A DNA stretch of 64,000 bases. Origin: Chryseobacterium aquifrigidense (lineage in GTDB: Bacteria > Bacteroidota > Bacteroidia > Flavobacteriales > Weeksellaceae). Position numbers and translations under genes: made by a program. The DNA lies in the NCBI RefSeq assembly GCF_006716485.1, contig NZ_VFPD01000003.1, positions 391,616 through 455,615 on the forward strand. Direction: 5' to 3'. Below the pieces are notes generated by a model. The model worked only from the letters and a program-made list of their open reading frames with translations. It was not told the origin of the DNA and made no database searches. Positions 55,709-64,000 of the stretch are shown here, in pieces (positions within the stretch are counted from its first letter, which is position 1; each line of letters begins with the position of its first letter).

Positions 55709-57847
55709 ATGACAAAAAAGATACTTTTATCTGTATTTCTTTTGCCAGCTGCAATGGCATTTGCGCAACAATATGGAGGAATGTGGATTCCTACGGAGCT
55801 GAATGAAAAGGAAATGAAGGATTTAGGAATGAAGATTTCTGCAAAAGATATTTTCAACCCTCAGAAACCAAGCATTAAAGATGCGGTTGTACAGTTTAAC
55901 GGCGGATGTACTGCAGAGATTATTTCGCCTAAAGGATTGCTTTTAACCAACCATCACTGTGGTTTTGGTCAGATTCAGGCACATTCTACCGTTCAGAATG
56001 ATCTTCTTTCAAACGGATTCTGGGCAAAAAATACAGAAGGTGAACTTCCTAACCCGGGAGTGAAAGTAGACTTTATTGTAGATATAAAAGAAGTTACTGA
56101 TCCAATACTGGAAGGTACGGACAACCTTACGGAGCCCGAGCTTACTAAAAAGATCAACAACAATATTGAGGTGTATAAAAACTCTCAGAAAATTGAATCT
56201 TACCAGTCGATCATGGTAAAGCCAATGTATTATGGAAACAAATACTATGCTTATACCATTGAAACGTATAAAGATATCCGTCTTGTAGGAGCTCCTCCTC
56301 AAAGTATCGGTAAATTCGGAAGCGATACAGACAACTGGGTTTGGCCAAGACACACCGGAGATTTCTCTATGTTCAGAATTTATGCAGACAAGAACAACAA
56401 ACCTGCAGAATATTCAAAAGACAATGTACCTTACGTACCCAAACACTATTTACCGGTTTCTATCAAGGATAAAAACGAAAACGATTTTACTTTTGTATTC
56501 GGATTCCCGGGGAAAACAACAGAATACCTTCCTGCAGTTGGGGTAGAGAAGATCATGAAAGATATTGATCCTGCAAGAATTGCAGTACGTGATGTGGCTC
56601 TGAAAACGTTGGACGAAAAAATGCGTGTTGACAATGAAACACGTATCAAATATGCTTCAAAATATGCTTCTGTTGCCAATTACTGGAAAAAATGGATCGG
56701 TGAAGTAGAAGGACTGAAAAAATCCAATGCTGTAGAAAAGAAAGTAATGTATGAAGGTTCTTTGGTAGCTAAAAATCCTGAGATCAAGACTACTTTGGAT
56801 CAGTTAAATAAACTGTACAATGATCAGGCTCCTTATGCATTAAACAATGCGTACTACACTGAAGTCATCAGAAATGCGGAAACCTTGAAGCTTGCGGGTG
56901 ATTATTATGACTTCGTAACTTCAGTGGAAGCCGGGAGAATGGATGAAAAGGAACTTTCAAAATTAAAAACAAAACTAACTTCTTTCTATAAGGATTATAG
57001 TGCAGAGCTTGATGCTAAAGTAACCGCAAAATTACTGGCTTTATATGTTAATAAAACTGCAGCACAGTTTTTACCGGCAGGATTCAGCAAATATAAAGAT
57101 GAAAATACCAATATTCCTGTTGTAGAAGAGATGTCTAAAAACTCTGTTATCACAGGAAGAACAGCTGTAAACGGAGGAACATTAACTACTGATATTGATA
57201 AAGCATTTTCTAATCAGGATAAACTGATCAGAACTTTAAAGAAAGACCCTGTTTATCAATTATATGTTTCGATGAAAGAAACGTATATGAAAACTGCAGA
57301 TCCGCAATATACTTCTATGCAGGCAAAAATTGATGCTTTGCAAAAGAAATTTATGGCACAGCAGATGCAGACGGATAAAGACAGAAAATTCTTCCCTGAT
57401 GCGAACTCAACACTTCGTGTAACGTATGGTAAAGTAAAAGGTTCTACTCCCAGAGATGCTGTTTCTTACGGATATCAGACTCACCTTGCAGGGGTAATGG
57501 AAAAGTACGTTCCGGGAGATTATGAATTTGATGTTCCAAAGAAACTGATTGATCTTTACAACAAAAAAGACTTCGGAATTTATAAAGATAAAACAGGTGA
57601 TGTTCCTGTAGGATTCACCGCCACCAATCACACAACCGGAGGAAACTCAGGAAGCCCGGCTCTTGATGCCAATGGAAACCTTGTTGGATTGAATTTCGAC
57701 AGACAGTGGGAAGGAACAATGAGCGATATCAATTATGACCCTCGTTTCAGCAGAAACATCATGGTAGATACAAAATATATCCTTTTCATCATAGATAAGT
57801 TTGCTGATTCAAGGTGGCTTGTTGATGAAATGAAGATCATAAAATAA
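55709..57847 (+). CDS. dpp11: S46 dipeptidyl-peptidase, DPP11 type
   Basis: A 712-residue secreted serine peptidase (leader ILLSVFLLPAAMAFAQ). Catalytic histidine region: LLTNHHCGFGQIQAHS. The serine elbow is TGGNSGSPALDANGN near residue 650. The position 18 residues after the catalytic serine, which sets the S1 preference, is Arg (NFDRQWEG); this matches DPP11, which cuts after Asp or Glu at the second position, whereas DPP7 has Gly there. So it should release acidic dipeptides in the periplasm, for peptide feeding in an asaccharolytic lifestyle. ATG 55709 is used rather than an in-frame TTG six bases upstream. Confidence 0.9.
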   Translation: MTKKILLSVFLLPAAMAFAQQYGGMWIPTELNEKEMKDLGMKISAKDIFNPQKPSIKDAVVQFNGGCTAEIISPKGLLLTNHHCGFGQIQAHSTVQNDLLSNGFWAKNTEGELPNPGVKVDFIVDIKEVTDPILEGTDNLTEPELTKKINNNIEVYKNSQKIESYQSIMVKPMYYGNKYYAYTIETYKDIRLVGAPPQSIGKFGSDTDNWVWPRHTGDFSMFRIYADKNNKPAEYSKDNVPYVPKHYLPVSIKDKNENDFTFVFGFPGKTTEYLPAVGVEKIMKDIDPARIAVRDVALKTLDEKMRVDNETRIKYASKYASVANYWKKWIGEVEGLKKSNAVEKKVMYEGSLVAKNPEIKTTLDQLNKLYNDQAPYALNNAYYTEVIRNAETLKLAGDYYDFVTSVEAGRMDEKELSKLKTKLTSFYKDYSAELDAKVTAKLLALYVNKTAAQFLPAGFSKYKDENTNIPVVEEMSKNSVITGRTAVNGGTLTTDIDKAFSNQDKLIRTLKKDPVYQLYVSMKETYMKTADPQYTSMQAKIDALQKKFMAQQMQTDKDRKFFPDANSTLRVTYGKVKGSTPRDAVSYGYQTHLAGVMEKYVPGDYEFDVPKKLIDLYNKKDFGIYKDKTGDVPVGFTATNHTTGGNSGSPALDANGNLVGLNFDRQWEGTMSDINYDPRFSRNIMVDTKYILFIIDKFADSRWLVDEMKIIK

Positions 57848-57918
57848 TTTTAAAAGTTATACCTTTAAGAATCTATTTGAATTTAATTTTGAATAGATTC
57901 TTTTTTATTTAGAATAGG

Positions 57919-58917
57919 ATGAAAGAAATGATCATCAATGTTTTAGCAGCTTTTGAGTCTGAGAATATCGGGAAATCATTTCCGCTGGATTACTGTCTGC
58001 CGCTTTATCATAGTGTTTCAGATCAAGAACTTCCTCACTTAAAACATGTGATCCGCTATAAGACGACTCAACAGTTTGAAGACGATCTCGATCATATGGC
58101 CCGGAATTTTCAGTTTGTGAACTGGCAGGAGTTCAAAGATTATAGGTCCGGGAGTTTTAAACCTTCAAAAAAAATTGCCCTTTTAACTTTTGATGACGGT
58201 TTCAGAGAGTTTTATGATATTGCGGCTCCCATTTTGGAACGAAAAGGAATTTATGCCTGCAATTTTATCAATCCGGCTTTCATAGATAATAAAGAGATGA
58301 TGTTCAGGTGCAAGGCCAGTCTTCTTGCCGATGCTGCTGAAAAACAGAAAACGATTGATCCGGAAATTTATTTTATCTTATCGCTGAAGAACGCCGATAG
58401 AAGCGGTTTACAAAAGAAAATTTTATCCATAAATTATCAGGAAAAAGATATTCTGGATCAGCTAGCGGAAAAATTTGAGGTAGATTTTAAGGCCTATTCA
58501 AAACAGCACCAACCTTATTTAAGTACAGATCAATTAAAAGAACTTACCCGAAAAGGTTTCGGAATCTCTTCGCACAGCTGGGACCATCCGAAATACGGGG
58601 ATTTATCTTTGAAAGAACAGATGGAAACAACAGATAAGACTTTTAATTATTTAAAAGAAAATGATTTCCTCTATGAAAGTTTTGCTTTTCCGTTTACCGA
58701 TTTTGAAGTTAAAAAAGAATTTTTTGATGAACTCTATAAAAATAAAGAAATCTATTGCAGCTTTGGATGTGCTGGTATAAAACTGGACAGTGTAAAGAGA
58801 AATTTCCAAAGAATTCCTATGGAAATGGGAGAGAGCGGAGTGAAGATCCTGAAAAAAGAAATCGCTTACTTCAGATTGAAAAGCCTGATTAATAAAAATA
58901 CGATTGTGAGAAAATGA
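57919..58917 (+). CDS. Polysaccharide deacetylase family protein
   Basis: A 332-residue carbohydrate esterase 4 (NodB) protein without a signal peptide. Catalytic motif 1: ALLTFDDGFREFYD (TFDDG); motif 2: GISSHSWDHPKYGDL (SHSxxH). The N-terminal YCLPLYHSVSD strand is typical of the WbmS- or XynB-like group in polysaccharide clusters. Substrates are N-acetyl sugars on glycan chains. It overlaps the following GNAT-type gene by four bases, so a two-step modification (deacetylation, then acyl transfer) of a surface sugar is a tempting link, unproven. Confidence 0.85.
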   Translation: MKEMIINVLAAFESENIGKSFPLDYCLPLYHSVSDQELPHLKHVIRYKTTQQFEDDLDHMARNFQFVNWQEFKDYRSGSFKPSKKIALLTFDDGFREFYDIAAPILERKGIYACNFINPAFIDNKEMMFRCKASLLADAAEKQKTIDPEIYFILSLKNADRSGLQKKILSINYQEKDILDQLAEKFEVDFKAYSKQHQPYLSTDQLKELTRKGFGISSHSWDHPKYGDLSLKEQMETTDKTFNYLKENDFLYESFAFPFTDFEVKKEFFDELYKNKEIYCSFGCAGIKLDSVKRNFQRIPMEMGESGVKILKKEIAYFRLKSLINKNTIVRK

Positions 58918-59990
58918 TAGCGCTGAAGACATACAACAGAAGAGAACTGGAAGATTTTATATCCTCCGGAGATTTTCAGCATTATGATTTTCTTCCGGTT
59001 ACCAGACATCGTGCGCTGTCTCATATTCAAAATCCAAAAGCATCAGATGAAGATGTACTTCTAATTCTGGCTTTTTTTGAAGAAAAACTGGTCGGTTATG
59101 TGGGATGTTTTCCGGACTCTTTTATGATTGATGGAAAAGAAATCCGCTATGCCTGGCTCAGCACCCTGTATGTAAACCCGGAATACAGAAAGAAAAGACC
59201 AGCCAAAGCATTATTGAAAAGAGTTTTTGAAGAATACGAAGGCAGAATTGCCATCACAGAATTTACCAAAGAAGCAGAAGCACTCTACAATATTATGGGT
59301 GTTTTTGAATATGTTTTTCCTAAAGAAGGGAAACGCTATTATTTCAGAACCGATGCGGCTAAAATGATTCCTGAAAAGAAACCGGTAACACAACCATTGA
59401 AACCTCTTTTTCAAATCCTTGATGCTGCAGCCAATGGACTGATCTCAATAAAAAACCTGACCGCACCAAAACCGGATTTTAAATACAAAGTTCTGGATAG
59501 GATCGACAAAGAAAGTGCGGATTTTATGAATAAGTTTTCAGGGATGCGCAACGCAGACGAAATCAATTCTTTTATAGAAAATCCTTGGGTCCTGGAAGGT
59601 AAAAAAGAGGAAAAATACCTGTTTTCAAGTTTTGCCGACAGCTTTAAGTACTATTGGATAAAAATTACGGATCAGAATAATAAACTTACCTCTTGTTTTC
59701 TGCTGCAGCTGCGCGATGGCTATCTTAAAATTCCTTATCTTTTTTCGGATGGTAATTTAGATGAGGTTGTCCGGTTTTTAAATTATTTCATTGTGACCCA
59801 TAAAGTGAAAGGCTTTACCTCTTACCAAACCGGCTTGAACAAAGAAATACAACAATCAAAAGTATTTTCACATCTCTACGAACGTGATTTCAATAGAGCG
59901 TATCTGTTTCATAAAAATCTTTTGGAATTACTTCCCGGTCATTTTAATCCAAACTATCAGGATGGAGACGGGGATTGTATGATGACATAA
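58914..59990 (+). CDS. GNAT-fold acyltransferase
   Basis: A 358-residue protein with an N-terminal GNAT domain: DVLLILAFFEEKLVGYVG, WLSTLYVNPEYRKKRPAKAL (cofactor loop, less Gly-rich than usual) and ALYNIMGVFEYVF. The C-terminal half (residues 190-358) is a second, more diverged domain (YLFSSFADSFKYYWIKITD, SCFLLQLRDGYLKIPY) that may be another GNAT-like fold, as in FemAB-like transferases. Coupled by an ATGA overlap with the deacetylase gene. The substrate is probably a cell-surface glycan intermediate. Confidence 0.75.
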   Translation: MIALKTYNRRELEDFISSGDFQHYDFLPVTRHRALSHIQNPKASDEDVLLILAFFEEKLVGYVGCFPDSFMIDGKEIRYAWLSTLYVNPEYRKKRPAKALLKRVFEEYEGRIAITEFTKEAEALYNIMGVFEYVFPKEGKRYYFRTDAAKMIPEKKPVTQPLKPLFQILDAAANGLISIKNLTAPKPDFKYKVLDRIDKESADFMNKFSGMRNADEINSFIENPWVLEGKKEEKYLFSSFADSFKYYWIKITDQNNKLTSCFLLQLRDGYLKIPYLFSDGNLDEVVRFLNYFIVTHKVKGFTSYQTGLNKEIQQSKVFSHLYERDFNRAYLFHKNLLELLPGHFNPNYQDGDGDCMMT

Positions 59991-59999
59991 TAGAATTAT

Positions 60000-60066
60000 A
60001 AATGATGAATGATGAATGATGAGTTACCTGTGATCAATTATCATTTATCACTTATCACTTATCACT
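60000..60066. repeat. Low-complexity tandem patches
   Basis: An atgatga direct repeat (about 60003-60022) and a tatcactta repeat (about 60044-60068) lie between the acyltransferase stop and the terminator. Their strands are roughly complementary, so a long weak hairpin can form. Confidence 0.45.
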
Positions 60067-60070
60067 TATA

Positions 60071-60112
60071 AAAAACAAACCGCACGATAATTCTATCGTG
60101 CGGTTTGTTTTT
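60071..60112. terminator. Strong bidirectional terminator between the acyltransferase and M16 peptidase genes
   Basis: A perfect 19-bp stem (aaaaacaaaccgcacgata at 60071-60089, complement 60094-60112) with loop attc. The right arm touches the stop codon of the M16 gene, so it ends both converging transcripts. Confidence 0.9.
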
Positions 60113-62979
60113 TAATGTCCAAATATATCTTTCAGACTTACTTCTTTAAATGTTCCCATTTTGTTGACAGCTTCCATATCAAGATTCTCTTTTTTGCCGA
60201 TAATGGCAGTATTAAAATGTATTGATTGGATTTCTGTCTGATAAAAATGTTTGATATCTTCAAACTTCAGGTGTTGGATCTGTTCATAGATATCCTTTCT
60301 GAAATCATGATAGATGTTCAGTTTCTGTAGTCTTAAGGTATTGAAGAATATATTGTTTCGGGTAACTCTTGTAGAGGCAATCTGTTTCAGAGCTGCATTT
60401 CTGGCATTTTCAAACTGAATAGGTACTTCAGGAAGTTCGTTCATCAGTTCATTCAGCGTATCTACTGCAATCATCAGTTTGTCAGGCTGAGTTCCGATAT
60501 AGGTGGTGACATAATCAGGATGGTTCAGCTCAGCGTTTGCTGCATAAGAAACATAGGCAGAGTAAGCAAGACTTTTACTTTCACGCATTTCCTGGAAGAC
60601 AATGGAAGATAGCCCTCTTCCAAAATATTCATTGAAAACATTGATCTTTCCGAAATGAAGTGGATTCACCACGTTTCCTTTACCAATCTTACTCATTTCC
60701 ATCTGAACCATGTCATAGTTGATGAAATATACGTTTCCTCCCGTTGCCGGTTCAGGATATTGCTTGGCTTCCGGAATCTGAAGGCTTTCAGGTTCTGTAT
60801 ACTGACCAATATATTCTTTAAAGTTTTCAAAATCTTTACCGTAGAAAAATACCTGATAAGGATATTGGAAAAGCTTTTTCATTCTGTCTGTGAATACTTC
60901 AGGATTGCTGTTTTCAAGTTCTTCCTTAGAAATAACATCTGTAAAGCGTGAGTTGCTGCCCAGTTTCGTATAATTGTTCAGCGCTGTTATGATACGGTTT
61001 TTATCTTTCTTAATGGCCTCGCGATTTTCCAGTACTGTACCTACAAACTGATGATAGATTTCCTGATCAGGCTGTACATCGTGCATCCAGTGCTGCAGAA
61101 GAGCAATTCCTTTCTCTATATTTTCTTCCAGTCCGCTTAAAGAAATAATCAACTGGTTGTTTGTAGTCTTAAAATCATTGCTGATTCCTATTTTGAAAAA
61201 TTCCTTTTTTAAATCTTCCGGTGAAAGAACATCAGTTCCCAAATACTGTAAAAGCTGAGTGGAAATTCCTAAATCTCTGTCATGATCACTCCCCAAAGGA
61301 AAAATAAAATGCAGCTGAGCAATATCGTTGTACTTATTCTTTACAAAACTTAATTTCTTTCCGTTAAGCTGATCCGTAATGATTTCTTTTTGATAATCAA
61401 TGAATTCGGGCTTAATATCCTCAGTTTTATCCGCCAGAATCTCTTTCAGAAACTCTGACTGCGTATCACGGTTGATCTTAACGGGAGTGATTCCGGGATT
61501 CTCAACCCTGATCAATTTGTCGTTGACTCCTTTTTCTTTGTTGACAACCACATAGTTTTCTTTAAAAAACGCATTGGCAAAATTCACCACATCATCTTTA
61601 GTAAAAGCGGCATACTCATCCATTTCGTTCAGTTCCTCTTCCCAGGTTCTTCCTTTTATATAAGAATCATAAAGGGTAGTAGCAAGACCCTCTGCAGTTT
61701 CAAGTCCTTTCATTCTCTGCAGTTTGAAATCATTGATGATGGCAGGCAACATCCAATCCGGAAAATCACCTTTCTTGATCAGTTCAATTTCACCAAGTAC
61801 CATATTCTTTGCTTCCTCCAGAGTTTGCGTTTCCTTAGGAACAGCAACAATGGAAAAATATCCATACTGTCTTAGTCCTACGGAAAAGGCCTGCGCCCAA
61901 AGCATCTTCTGAGTCTGGTTAATATGTAAATCCAATAATCCGGCTTCCCCTCTGTTGCTGAGGATATTGGCAACCACATCAGCCAGCATAGCTTCTCTTG
62001 TTCCGTAGCTATCTGTTCTCCATGCAAGCTGAGTGCGTGGAGTAGTAGGGCTTTTTACCGTTCTTGTTACAATTTCTGTAATAGGTTCTTCAATAACAGG
62101 TGTCTTTTTAGGAAGCTCTTTATAAGGTAAAGTCCCGAAATACTGATCAATTAATTGGATCGTCTCATCAAAGTCAAGATCCCCAACCAGAACCATCGCA
62201 TAATTATTGGGAACATAATATTCATCGAAATATTTATGAATAGCCTTCATCGATGGGTTCTTTAAATGTTCCGGTTTTCCCAGTGTCGTTTGCTGTCCAT
62301 TGGGATGAGTAGGGAAAAGGGCATCCATCAGTTCGTAGTTCACAAGTCTTGTGTCATTATCCTGTGCTCTGTTGAACTCCTCATACACCGATTCCAGCTC
62401 TGTATGAAAAAGACGAAGTACAATTTCAGAGAACCTTTCCTTTTCTATTTTCAGCCACTTTTCAAGTTCGTTATTCGGAATATTATTTTTATAAACCGTT
62501 TCATCAAACCAGGTATGGGCGTTGGTGCCACTGGCCCCCAGAGAAGAAATTGCTTTGTCATATTCATTGGCAATGGCATATTGGCTGGCTTCCTGGGAAA
62601 CTTCGTCTATCTTTTTATAGATTTCCTTCTTCTTTTCAGCATCCTGTTCTGCTTTATGCTCTTCATACAATGCTGAGATCTGATCAAGAAGTTCCTTTTC
62701 TTTCTCCCAATTCTGAGTCCCTATTTTTGAAGTGCCTTTAAACATCATATGCTCAAGATAATGAGCCAGCCCCGTATTGTCGGCCGGATCATTATTACTT
62801 CCGGTTTTTACAGGAATGAAAGTCTGTATTCTTGGTGCGTCAAAATTCTGCGCAAGAAAAACCTGTAATCCATTTTTCAAAGTATAGATTCTGACATTAT
62901 TTTCGTCGTGGGTTACCGTAATATATTCGTAGTGGTTTTTATCTGTATGTACCGTTTCCTTATATTTTCTGTCTGTCAT
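60112..62979 (-). CDS. M16 family zinc metallopeptidase
   Basis: A 955-residue double-domain M16 protein of the pitrilysin or insulinase kind. The inverted zinc motif HxxEH is visible in TGLAHYLEHMMFKGT (about residue 75), with the third ligand in LESVYEEFNRAQDN. The second half repeats the fold without the metal motif (LHFIFPLGSDHDRDL, QEMRESKSLAYSAYVSY). No signal peptide is visible. M16 peptidases degrade short peptides; the long form like this can be cytosolic. A TACATTTG -7 box lies 42 bases upstream at 63021-63028 on this strand. The gene is unlinked to others. Confidence 0.9.
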   Translation of the reverse strand: MTDRKYKETVHTDKNHYEYITVTHDENNVRIYTLKNGLQVFLAQNFDAPRIQTFIPVKTGSNNDPADNTGLAHYLEHMMFKGTSKIGTQNWEKEKELLDQISALYEEHKAEQDAEKKKEIYKKIDEVSQEASQYAIANEYDKAISSLGASGTNAHTWFDETVYKNNIPNNELEKWLKIEKERFSEIVLRLFHTELESVYEEFNRAQDNDTRLVNYELMDALFPTHPNGQQTTLGKPEHLKNPSMKAIHKYFDEYYVPNNYAMVLVGDLDFDETIQLIDQYFGTLPYKELPKKTPVIEEPITEIVTRTVKSPTTPRTQLAWRTDSYGTREAMLADVVANILSNRGEAGLLDLHINQTQKMLWAQAFSVGLRQYGYFSIVAVPKETQTLEEAKNMVLGEIELIKKGDFPDWMLPAIINDFKLQRMKGLETAEGLATTLYDSYIKGRTWEEELNEMDEYAAFTKDDVVNFANAFFKENYVVVNKEKGVNDKLIRVENPGITPVKINRDTQSEFLKEILADKTEDIKPEFIDYQKEIITDQLNGKKLSFVKNKYNDIAQLHFIFPLGSDHDRDLGISTQLLQYLGTDVLSPEDLKKEFFKIGISNDFKTTNNQLIISLSGLEENIEKGIALLQHWMHDVQPDQEIYHQFVGTVLENREAIKKDKNRIITALNNYTKLGSNSRFTDVISKEELENSNPEVFTDRMKKLFQYPYQVFFYGKDFENFKEYIGQYTEPESLQIPEAKQYPEPATGGNVYFINYDMVQMEMSKIGKGNVVNPLHFGKINVFNEYFGRGLSSIVFQEMRESKSLAYSAYVSYAANAELNHPDYVTTYIGTQPDKLMIAVDTLNELMNELPEVPIQFENARNAALKQIASTRVTRNNIFFNTLRLQKLNIYHDFRKDIYEQIQHLKFEDIKHFYQTEIQSIHFNTAIIGKKENLDMEAVNKMGTFKEVSLKDIFGH

Positions 62980-63020
62980 ATATAAAACTCATTTCATTCC
63001 TTAGAAACCGGAATGCACTA

Positions 63021-63028
63021 CAAATGTA
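63021..63028 (-). promoter_or_regulatory. Predicted -7 element of the M16 peptidase gene
   Basis: On the minus strand TACATTTG fits TAnnTTTG. Confidence 0.5.
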
Positions 63029-63941
63029 AGGAATCAAAAAAAATGTTGACCCTTTTTTATCATTATTACATCTATTGTTACAGTTGAAAACTTGAATCAT
63101 TCATCAGAAACGGCTTCTCAATGCTGAATATCATCATATATTATATAGTATACTCCAATTTCATACTCTTACTCCTAAGAACATCATTTTCTGTTTTTCT
63201 CCAACTCCTCAAAAGCTCACACACTCAAAAACTCAAAACTCTAATACTCTATTATTCTCAAACCCTCAAGCTCTCCAACTTTTTTAGGAGCTATTTCCTG
63301 CTATCCATTCATACGCCCACGCTCAGGCCCACCCACTCTCCAACCCATGCTGCGGGGTAACCATTACTATCAGGGCTGGGGAAGAGGGGAGGATATAAGT
63401 AATAAGTAATAAGTTATAAGTTGGCACAAATAAAAACAAGTTCACATAGGCTATAATAAAATATTCAACATGATCCGTGTCAATCTGTGTCATCCGCGGT
63501 TAAAAATAAAAACCATTCAATAGGAACGGACTATAATCCTGAGCTTCGTCGAAGGAAGCCCGTTTAATCAAAAGGAATTCCTTAATTCGGCTTTAGCCCA
63601 AGCTTATATATAGATTATTAATTTAAAAAAAGCTCTACTATATAATATATATACCTTCTTTTGATCAATGGTCACCCTAAAAACCCCGCATCTCGCTCCC
63701 CGCATCCTATATCATATCCTTACTCCTTACTCTCAAACTCACCCCGCTCGCAGCCCACACCCCGCACCCCGCATCTCGAAACTCCCCCGAATGATCCATT
63801 TTCACCCTCTCCAACGCTCAAACTTTCCAACCCTCCCACACTCTCACCCGATCCCCAAACAAATGTTTAAAATTTTTCACTCTGCTATCCAGCTCTTTAA
63901 GGCTTAATATTACAAAACGGTAAAATTTATGTTAAATAAAG
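63029..63941. repeat. Long non-coding region rich in repeat fragments
   Basis: More than 900 bases without a credible gene; the open frames present are C- or T-biased and not protein-like. Recognisable pieces are aataagtaataagt repeats near 63396-63420, gtcaatctgtgtcatccgcgg near 63479-63499, cttcgtcgaaggaa near 63545-63558, ggctttagccc near 63590-63600, and C-rich phrases at 63685-63840 like those before polA. It looks like an accumulation of dispersed elements between two transcription units. Confidence 0.5.
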
Positions 63942-63972
63942 TTGCGTGGTGTGTATGAAGTTTCTATCTTTG
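63942..63972 (+). promoter_or_regulatory. Promoter pointing out of the window
   Basis: TTG at 63942-63944, a 20-base spacer, then TATCTTTG (63965-63972), a full Bacteroidota -33/-7 arrangement. An ATG follows at 63993, but whether it is a start codon cannot be judged from the remaining bases. Confidence 0.6.
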
Positions 63973-64000
63973 CCCCACTGAAAAACGAAAGAATGACAGT

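Noticed and set aside
63121..63907. Plus-strand frames of 69 to 79 codons in the last kilobase
   Set aside because: They are proline- and serine-rich by virtue of C-rich repeats, overlap one another in two frames and lack any family or promoter support.
1..64000. tRNA, rRNA, riboswitch or prophage genes
   Set aside because: No cloverleaf-like, rRNA-like or known riboswitch sequence was recognised by reading, and no integrase, terminase or capsid gene is present; the T6SS tube and spike genes are the only phage-related parts. A covariance-model scan was not possible.

Overview
ORGANISM. The window looks like a chromosomal segment of a flavobacterium, most likely Chryseobacterium or a close relative (Weeksellaceae, Bacteroidota). 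The DNA is AT-rich, start codons lack Shine-Dalgarno sequences, many genes are preceded by the Bacteroidota -7 element TAnnTTTG, and lipoproteins carry short lipoboxes. Family content agrees: a T6SS of the Bacteroidota-specific iii type, an S46 dipeptidyl-peptidase, an Mpl ligase and a flavobacterial-style curli operon. No tRNA, rRNA, CRISPR array, prophage or transposase gene was seen. The genus is an inference from gene content.

LAYOUT. 1-16 kb holds general metabolism and stress genes: DoxX plus an AhpD-like protein, a cyclase, two aldo/keto reductases, a redox operon (MdaB-type quinone reductase, NAD-dependent epimerase-like protein, ABM monooxygenase, frameshifted DJ-1/PfpI protein), a phosphoesterase, a LysR regulator, two GNATs, a nitronate-monooxygenase-like flavoprotein, Mpl, an acyltransferase and a CoA pyrophosphatase. 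16.3-21.8 kb is a six-gene curli (functional amyloid) operon: two curlin-repeat proteins, a protein joining a CsgH-like domain to CsgE, CsgF, CsgG with a C-terminal beta-barrel domain, and a beta-propeller lipoprotein. A LuxR-type regulator with a degenerate receiver follows. 23.4-25.9 kb holds OsmC (with a heptamer tandem repeat directly upstream of its start), RNase E/G, an unannotated-looking 29-residue basic peptide gene and HU.

26-47.8 kb is a T6SSiii region. It opens with a LuxR-type regulator whose phospho-acceptor Asp is replaced by Glu, divergent from tssO, a second single-pass membrane protein, a PKD-domain membrane protein and tssR. Three near-identical Hcp (TssD) genes then punctuate two VgrG modules and a ClpV/TssH plus lytic transglycosylase pair. 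Each VgrG is followed by unrecognised genes laid out like effector and immunity cargo. Sheath, baseplate and TssN genes are not in the window, so the apparatus is split or continues elsewhere. All three hcp promoters share phased operator-like palindromes spaced exactly 21 bp apart, with the last one always at the same distance from the -7 box; I consider this the most interesting signal here.

48-64 kb returns to core genes: polA, a block of lipoprotein, membrane and PP2C-like genes with an orphan Imm22 immunity gene, MgtC/SapB, an NlpE-like lipoprotein, a DPP11-type S46 peptidase, a polysaccharide deacetylase plus GNAT pair and a large M16 peptidase. The last kilobase is non-coding and rich in repeat fragments, ending in a good promoter that points out of the window. 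Several intergenic regions carry short dispersed palindromic repeats.
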